Shown here one piece after another: positions 5,488 to 7,676 of a DNA stretch of 7,676 bases (position 1 is its first letter; each line of letters starts with the position of its first letter). The position numbers and the translations under genes were made by a program. The notes under the pieces are model-generated. The model ran no database searches. It saw only the letters and a list, made by a program, of their open reading frames with translations, and was not told where the DNA came from. Origin of the DNA: Atopobiaceae bacterium. Its GTDB lineage: Bacteria; Actinomycetota; Coriobacteriia; Coriobacteriales; Atopobiaceae. The DNA lies in contig JAFUBJ010000074.1 of assembly GCA_017460265.1 (NCBI GenBank), positions 1 through 7,676 of the forward strand, written 5' to 3'.

Positions 5488-6252
5488 ATGGATGACAAGA
5501 CGGCACAGATGCTCTCACGGCTCACGCGCGAGTTTTATAGCGAGGTGGCAAGTTCGTTCTCCGCCACGCGCGAAGCCCCGTGGCAGGGTTGGCGGAGCGT
5601 GGCCGACGAGGTGGGCCCTCTTGCTGATGGAGCGTCTCTCAAGATCCTTGATCTTGCGTGTGGCAATCTGCGCTTCGAGAGGTTTCTTGTTGGTGCCTTT
5701 CCGGACACACCCCTTGACGTCCATGCCTATGACGAATGCGATCCGCTTGTTGGCGAGGCGGACATTCCGGGCGCGACCGTTCACTTCAGGCACCTCGATG
5801 TGGCGGAAACCCTCTTTGCGCATGGTGACTTAGGCGATGCGCTGGGTGCCGAAGAGTGCGACTTAGCCGTGTGTTTTGGCTTTATGCACCACGTTCCTTT
5901 GCCGGCTCAGCGGGAGAGCATTTTGGCGACGCTCGTCGAGGCGGTGCGACCAGGCGGGTTGGTTGCGGTCTCGTTTTGGCAGCTTTCCAATAGCCCGCGT
6001 CTATTGAAGAAGGCGGAAGAGGTCACTGCCTTGGCATCGGAGCGCTTGGACATCGAAGGGCTTGCCAAAGGAGACTATCTCCTTGGTTGGCAGGACCGTA
6101 CCGATGTGCTTCGCTACTGCCATGACTTTGACGAGGAGGAAGTTGATGCGCTTGCCGGCGCGGTTTCGCCCGCGGCTCGCGAAGCTGCTCGTTTCTCTGC
6201 CGATGGCAAAGAGGGCAACCTCAATCGCTACCTTATCCTGATGCGCTTATAA
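5488..6252 (+). CDS. Trm9/ALKBH8-like class I SAM methyltransferase, candidate tRNA wobble-uridine methyltransferase
   Basis: 254 residues, cytoplasmic. Residues 16-35 (FYSEVASSFSATREAPWQGW) resemble the Trm9 opening Y-D-x-I-A-x-H-F-S-x-T-R-x-x-x-W. Then come SAM motif I LDLACGN (54-60), an acidic cluster (82-85), CFGFMHHVPLPAQR (129-142, compare the HHL-x-x-x-x-R motif of Trm9) and VRPGGLVAVSFWQ (153-165). The C-terminal LRYCHDFDEEEVDAL (208-222) recalls the RYYHxFxEGELE motif of Trm9/ALKBH8, and NLNRYLIL (244-251) resembles the terminal DNW strand. Trm9 enzymes methylate the carboxymethyl group of cm5U34, the product of Elp3, and here the gene is head to head with elp3. The family call is from motif resemblance; a general class I methyltransferase is the safe minimum. 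The third glycine of motif I is Leu61. ATG 5488 is preferred over the in-frame ATG 5338, which lies inside elp3. Confidence 0.8.
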   Translation: MDDKTAQMLSRLTREFYSEVASSFSATREAPWQGWRSVADEVGPLADGASLKILDLACGNLRFERFLVGAFPDTPLDVHAYDECDPLVGEADIPGATVHFRHLDVAETLFAHGDLGDALGAEECDLAVCFGFMHHVPLPAQRESILATLVEAVRPGGLVAVSFWQLSNSPRLLKKAEEVTALASERLDIEGLAKGDYLLGWQDRTDVLRYCHDFDEEEVDALAGAVSPAAREAARFSADGKEGNLNRYLILMRL

Positions 6253-6253
6253 G

Positions 6254-6267
6254 TGAAACATATTTCA
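6254..6267. promoter_or_regulatory. perfect RpiR-type operator upstream of rpiR
   Basis: TGAAACATATTTCA: five-base arms TGAAA/TTTCA around CATA. It begins two bases after the stop codon of the Trm9-like gene and covers roughly -43 to -30 relative to the start site predicted from the TATACT box at 6285. The same dyad architecture recurs before the EIIC gene. GAAA-N4-TTTC dyads are typical of RpiR-family binding sites. Confidence 0.65.
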
Positions 6268-6284
6268 ATCTCAGTTTCTCCCAC

Positions 6285-6290
6285 TATACT
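6285..6290 (+). promoter_or_regulatory. -10 box of the rpiR promoter
   Basis: TATACT within ACTATACT (6283-6290), the same eight bases as the promoter of the Trm9-like gene (5473-5480). Predicted initiation near 6297 leaves a leader of about 16 bases holding TTGGAG (6303-6308) four bases before ATG 6313. The -35 region overlaps the operator at 6254-6267 and is a poor consensus match, consistent with autoregulation. Confidence 0.5.
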
Positions 6291-6293
6291 GGT

Positions 6294-6307
6294 GGAAACA
6301 GATTGGA
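6294..6307. promoter_or_regulatory. degenerate second RpiR-type site overlapping the rpiR ribosome binding region
   Basis: GGAAACAGATTGGA shares the ten bases GAAACAGATT (6295-6304) exactly with the perfect operator before the EIIC gene (7109-7118), but the right arm is degenerate. Its centre is 40 bp from the centre of the upstream operator. It would sit at the predicted transcription start. Confidence 0.4.
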
Positions 6308-6312
6308 GCGCC

Positions 6313-7053
6313 ATGAACACCATCGAGCTCATGGACGGGAGCGTCTCGTCCTTCTCTAAGACCGACCGTGCCATATACGAGGCCATTCGCAAGTTCCCCG
6401 ACATGTTTGCCACCAGCAGCGTGACGGAGATTGCCAATGGGGGAGGCTTCTCCAAGCCGGCGCTCACGCGCTTTGCCCAGCGTCTGGGCTTTGGGGGCTT
6501 CGTCGAGTTCCAGTATCAGTTTTCGCAGGACCTTGAGGAGCGTCGGCAGCGTAGCGATGCGCCCACCAGTGCCGAGGTGTATGGCGGCCTGCTGAAGCTC
6601 GTTGAGGAGCGTCTTGATCGCAATCAGCTCCTCACCTTGCTCGAGCGCATGCGCGCAAGCCGCCACGTATACCTCATGGGCTACAACCTCTCGCGCATCC
6701 CGGCGGAGGAGCTCAACATCGCTCTGCAGTTTGACCCCTCTATCCACGCGTCGTATCCGCAGGTGGACGTCTCGCAGCGCTTTGCCGAGGACGACCTGCT
6801 CATTATCTATTCCGCGGTCAGCGGCGGCTCCTTCAACGGCCTCATGCACGAGTTCAAGATTGGTCGCAACACGAAGCCGTATGCGGTGCTGGTGACCACC
6901 AACTCAAAGCACCCGCTGCGACGCAACTTTGACGAGGTGTTTGTGTTGCCCACCGCAAACGTGGCCACGTCGAACCGTACGGTGCTCGCCGATACCTTCG
7001 CGTTTCTGATGTTCAACGACCTGTTGACGAAGCTTCTGCCCGCTGCGGGCTGA
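6313..7053 (+). CDS. RpiR/MurR-family transcriptional regulator (HTH + SIS domain)
   Basis: 246 residues from ATG 6313. The N-terminal HTH_6 domain (about 8-75) has the family pattern FSKTDRAIYEAIRKFPDMF, then SSVTEIA and a recognition-helix region GFSKPALTRFAQRLGFGGF-VEFQ. The C-terminal SIS sugar-phosphate-binding domain (about 103-240) starts with a VYLMGYNLSR strand-loop and continues with DLLIIYSAVSGGS (161-173) and KPYAVLVTTN (188-197). The usual G-x-G-x-S and S-x-S-G-x-T loops are altered (GYNLS and YSAVSGGS), so ligand specificity may differ. Regulators of this family sense phosphosugars and control the adjacent transport operon, here the EIIC gene 170 bp downstream. A GTG at 6253 would add 20 residues, but it falls in the operator and upstream of the -10 box; ATG 6313 with TTGGAG is preferred. 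Confidence 0.88.
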   Translation: MNTIELMDGSVSSFSKTDRAIYEAIRKFPDMFATSSVTEIANGGGFSKPALTRFAQRLGFGGFVEFQYQFSQDLEERRQRSDAPTSAEVYGGLLKLVEERLDRNQLLTLLERMRASRHVYLMGYNLSRIPAEELNIALQFDPSIHASYPQVDVSQRFAEDDLLIIYSAVSGGSFNGLMHEFKIGRNTKPYAVLVTTNSKHPLRRNFDEVFVLPTANVATSNRTVLADTFAFLMFNDLLTKLLPAAG

Positions 7054-7083
7054 GGGTAGATCTCATATCAAGAACGAATCAAC

Positions 7084-7097
7084 TGAAACATATCTAG
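7084..7097. promoter_or_regulatory. degenerate RpiR-type site upstream of the EIIC promoter
   Basis: TGAAACATATCTAG repeats the first ten bases of the perfect operator upstream of rpiR (TGAAACATAT, 6254-6263), but its right arm is degraded. It is centred 24 bp upstream of the perfect copy at 7108-7121, so it could be a second, weaker contact. Confidence 0.45.
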
Positions 7098-7106
7098 AAT
7101 TTACTA

Positions 7107-7135
7107 TTGAAACAGATTTCATTCTGTTATATAGT
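7107..7135 (+). promoter_or_regulatory. promoter of the PTS EIIC gene
   Basis: TTGAAA (7107-7112) and TATAGT (7130-7135), each five of six bases to consensus, are separated by exactly 17 bp. Predicted initiation is near 7142, leaving a leader of about 82 bases before ATG 7224. The -35 box lies on the left arm of the operator at 7108-7121. Confidence 0.7.
7108..7121. promoter_or_regulatory. perfect RpiR-type operator on the -35 box of the EIIC promoter
   Basis: TGAAACAGATTTCA: arms TGAAA/TTTCA around CAGA. It overlaps five of the six bases of the -35 box and part of the spacer, a position suited to repression by the adjacent RpiR protein, though some RpiR proteins activate. Confidence 0.68.
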
Positions 7136-7147
7136 GTTCCCAACAGA

Positions 7148-7161
7148 AGGAAGCGCTCCCA
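7148..7161. promoter_or_regulatory. LacI-family-like operator just downstream of the EIIC transcription start
   Basis: AGGAAGCGCTCCCA is a near-palindrome around a central CG, the architecture of LacI-family operators. It agrees at 12 of 14 positions with TGGGAGCGCTCCCA, the site known for the actinobacterial cellobiose regulator CebR. It lies about six bases downstream of the predicted start site, a typical roadblock position. No LacI-family gene is in the window. Confidence 0.4.
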
Positions 7162-7167
7162 AAGATC

Positions 7168-7193
7168 GTCGCGCGCTCGGCCAAGCAAGCGAC
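7168..7193 (+). other. possible hairpin in the EIIC mRNA leader
   Basis: GTCGC (7168-7172) pairs with GCGAC (7189-7193), and inside it GCT (7175-7177) pairs with AGC (7184-7186) across a 2x2 internal loop. It is modest, has no T-run after it, and does not look like a terminator/antiterminator pair of the BglG/LicT type. Confidence 0.25.
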
Positions 7194-7210
7194 ACACGGC
7201 ATTCCTAGAG

Positions 7211-7220
7211 AAGGAAGGGA
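7211..7220 (+). promoter_or_regulatory. ribosome binding site of the EIIC gene
   Basis: AAGGAAGGGA ends three bases before ATG 7224. The AAGGA core is eight bases from the ATG, a strong Shine-Dalgarno match that fixes the start, in contrast to the leaderless genes at 5438 and 5488. Confidence 0.7.
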
Positions 7221-7223
7221 ACC

Positions 7224-7676
7224 ATGGATCAGCTCATCGAGAAGCTCACCGCTATCTCAGGCAAGATTGCCAACAACTGGGTCATTCACATCATCATGAA
7301 CGCCTTCATGATGCTGCTGCCCATCACCATGCTCGGCTCGTTCGCCGCACTCTTCAAGGGCATCGGCATCGATTCCTACCAGGCATTCATTAACTCCAAC
7401 GGCATTGCCACCGTGCTCAACACCATCTACCAGTGGACGACCGGCATGATCGGTGTCTACCTCGCCTTCCTGGTGGCCTTTGCCTTTGCCCAGCAGACCA
7501 AGTGCTCCAAGTCCGACATGGCCGTGGGCCTGGTCTCGCTTGCCAGCTTCCTCATCGTGACGCCATACACCGTGACCCCCACCGACTTAGGTGTCACGAC
7601 CTCACTTCCGACCGACTGGCTGGGCTCCCAGGACATGTTCACCGCCATCATCATCTCGTGTGTGGTCGGCGGCATC
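7224..7676 (+). CDS. PTS lactose/cellobiose-family EIIC sugar permease, N-terminal part (runs off the window)
   Basis: 151 codons are visible with no stop. The N-terminus (MDQLIEKLTAISGKIANNW) is a short amphipathic stretch, followed by membrane helices at about 20-45 (IMNAFMMLLPITMLGSFAAL), 73-90 (GMIGVYLAFLVAFAFA), 98-114 (MAVGLVSLASFLIVTP) and 138-151. IxxxFxxLLPIxxxGSF and the IYQWTTGMIGVYLAFLVAF block are typical of the CelB/ChbC/LicC/LacE group of EIIC proteins, which form the sugar channel in the membrane and pass the sugar to the EIIB phospho-cysteine. Substrate within the group (cellobiose, chitobiose, lactose, other beta-glucosides) cannot be fixed from the fragment. EIIA, EIIB and a phospho-beta-glycosidase are expected beyond the right edge. 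Expression is probably controlled by the upstream RpiR regulator. Confidence 0.92.
   Translation, partial: MDQLIEKLTAISGKIANNWVIHIIMNAFMMLLPITMLGSFAALFKGIGIDSYQAFINSNGIATVLNTIYQWTTGMIGVYLAFLVAFAFAQQTKCSKSDMAVGLVSLASFLIVTPYTVTPTDLGVTTSLPTDWLGSQDMFTAIIISCVVGGI

Larger units (their letters stand above)
5434..5492. repeat. imperfect inverted repeat covering both divergent promoter-start segments
   Basis: On each strand the segment reads CTATACT, four variable bases, then GCTATGGA, which includes the ATG start. The plus copy is 5474-5492 and the minus copy is 5452-5434. The arms match at 15 of 19 positions and are separated by 21 bp of GC-rich sequence. The -10 box, spacing, start codon and fourth-fifth coding bases are all mirrored between elp3 and the Trm9-like gene. 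Confidence 0.8.

Noticed and set aside
4803..5495. Long open frame on the plus strand antisense to elp3 (also 522-1088 antisense to the ATPase and 1719-2255 antisense to the TelA-like gene)
   Set aside because: All mirror strongly conserved genes on the other strand, have no ribosome binding site and no recognisable domain. High GC keeps antisense frames open.
5439..5525. N-terminal extension of Elp3 to a GTG at 5525 (29 extra residues)
   Set aside because: The extension runs through the divergent gene's start and the TATACT promoter boxes, and the added residues resemble no Elp3 N-terminus. ATG 5438 gives a normal family start.
5827..5868. TTA leucine codons in the Trm9-like gene (two GACTTAG contexts, plus one in the EIIC gene near 7588) as bldA-like control
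   Set aside because: TTA is rare in GC-rich genes, but bldA control is a streptomycete trait and scattered TTA codons occur in ordinary genes. There is no evidence of regulation.
6253..6312. RpiR start at GTG 6253
   Set aside because: It lies in the operator and upstream of the -10 box. ATG 6313 has a Shine-Dalgarno sequence and gives a normal RpiR N-terminus.
7038..7050. GCCCG-CTG-CGGGC hairpin at the end of rpiR as a terminator
   Set aside because: The stem is only five base pairs, lies inside the coding sequence and has no following T-run. At most it is a weak structure.

Overview
The window is GC-rich, with strong G/C preference at third codon positions, tightly packed genes and occasional GTG/TTG starts. 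A stand-alone bacterial Elp3, a BceAB-type transporter and an RpiR-controlled lactose/cellobiose-type PTS together suggest a host-associated high-GC Gram-positive, most likely an actinobacterium of the class Coriobacteriia (Olsenella/Atopobium/Collinsella relatives). The taxonomy is inferred from gene content and style only. I see no rRNA, tRNA, CRISPR array, insertion sequence or phage gene.

Layout. (1) 1-965, minus strand: ATPase and N-terminus of the permease of a BceAB/MacB-type ABC exporter, translationally overlapped. (2) 1098-2881, plus strand: a TelA-family protein and a small membrane-anchored coiled-coil protein of unknown function, probably an envelope-stress or anion/antibiotic tolerance pair. 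(3) 2890-5438, minus strand: elp3 (radical SAM + GNAT tRNA wobble-uridine enzyme) followed 14 bp later by a class I SAM methyltransferase of unknown substrate. (4) 5488-6252, plus strand: a second class I methyltransferase, divergent from elp3, that resembles eukaryotic Trm9/ALKBH8 methyltransferases. (5) 6313-7053, plus strand: an RpiR/MurR-family regulator. (6) 7224-end, plus strand: the start of a lactose/cellobiose-family PTS EIIC permease.

The most interesting unit is elp3 with the Trm9-like gene. In eukaryotes Elp3, the catalytic subunit of Elongator, makes 5-carboxymethyluridine at tRNA position 34, and Trm9 methylates it to mcm5U. Here plausible counterparts of both enzymes lie head to head across a 49-bp gap. 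Each start codon lies seven bases after a TATACT box, so both messages look leaderless. The two promoter-start segments form an imperfect inverted repeat, and the promoters overlap so closely that they should compete. This suggests a compact, co-regulated bacterial two-step U34 modification module, possibly with the second methyltransferase as a third member.

The second unit is a sugar-PTS switch. The regions before rpiR and before the EIIC gene each hold two copies of a TGAAA-N4-TTTCA type operator, one perfect and one degenerate, with the CATA-spacer copy first and the CAGA-spacer copy second. The perfect copy in front of the EIIC gene sits on the -35 element of a good promoter (TTGAAA, 17 bp, TATAGT). 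A separate LacI-family-like palindrome lies just downstream of the predicted transcription start, suggesting dual sugar control.
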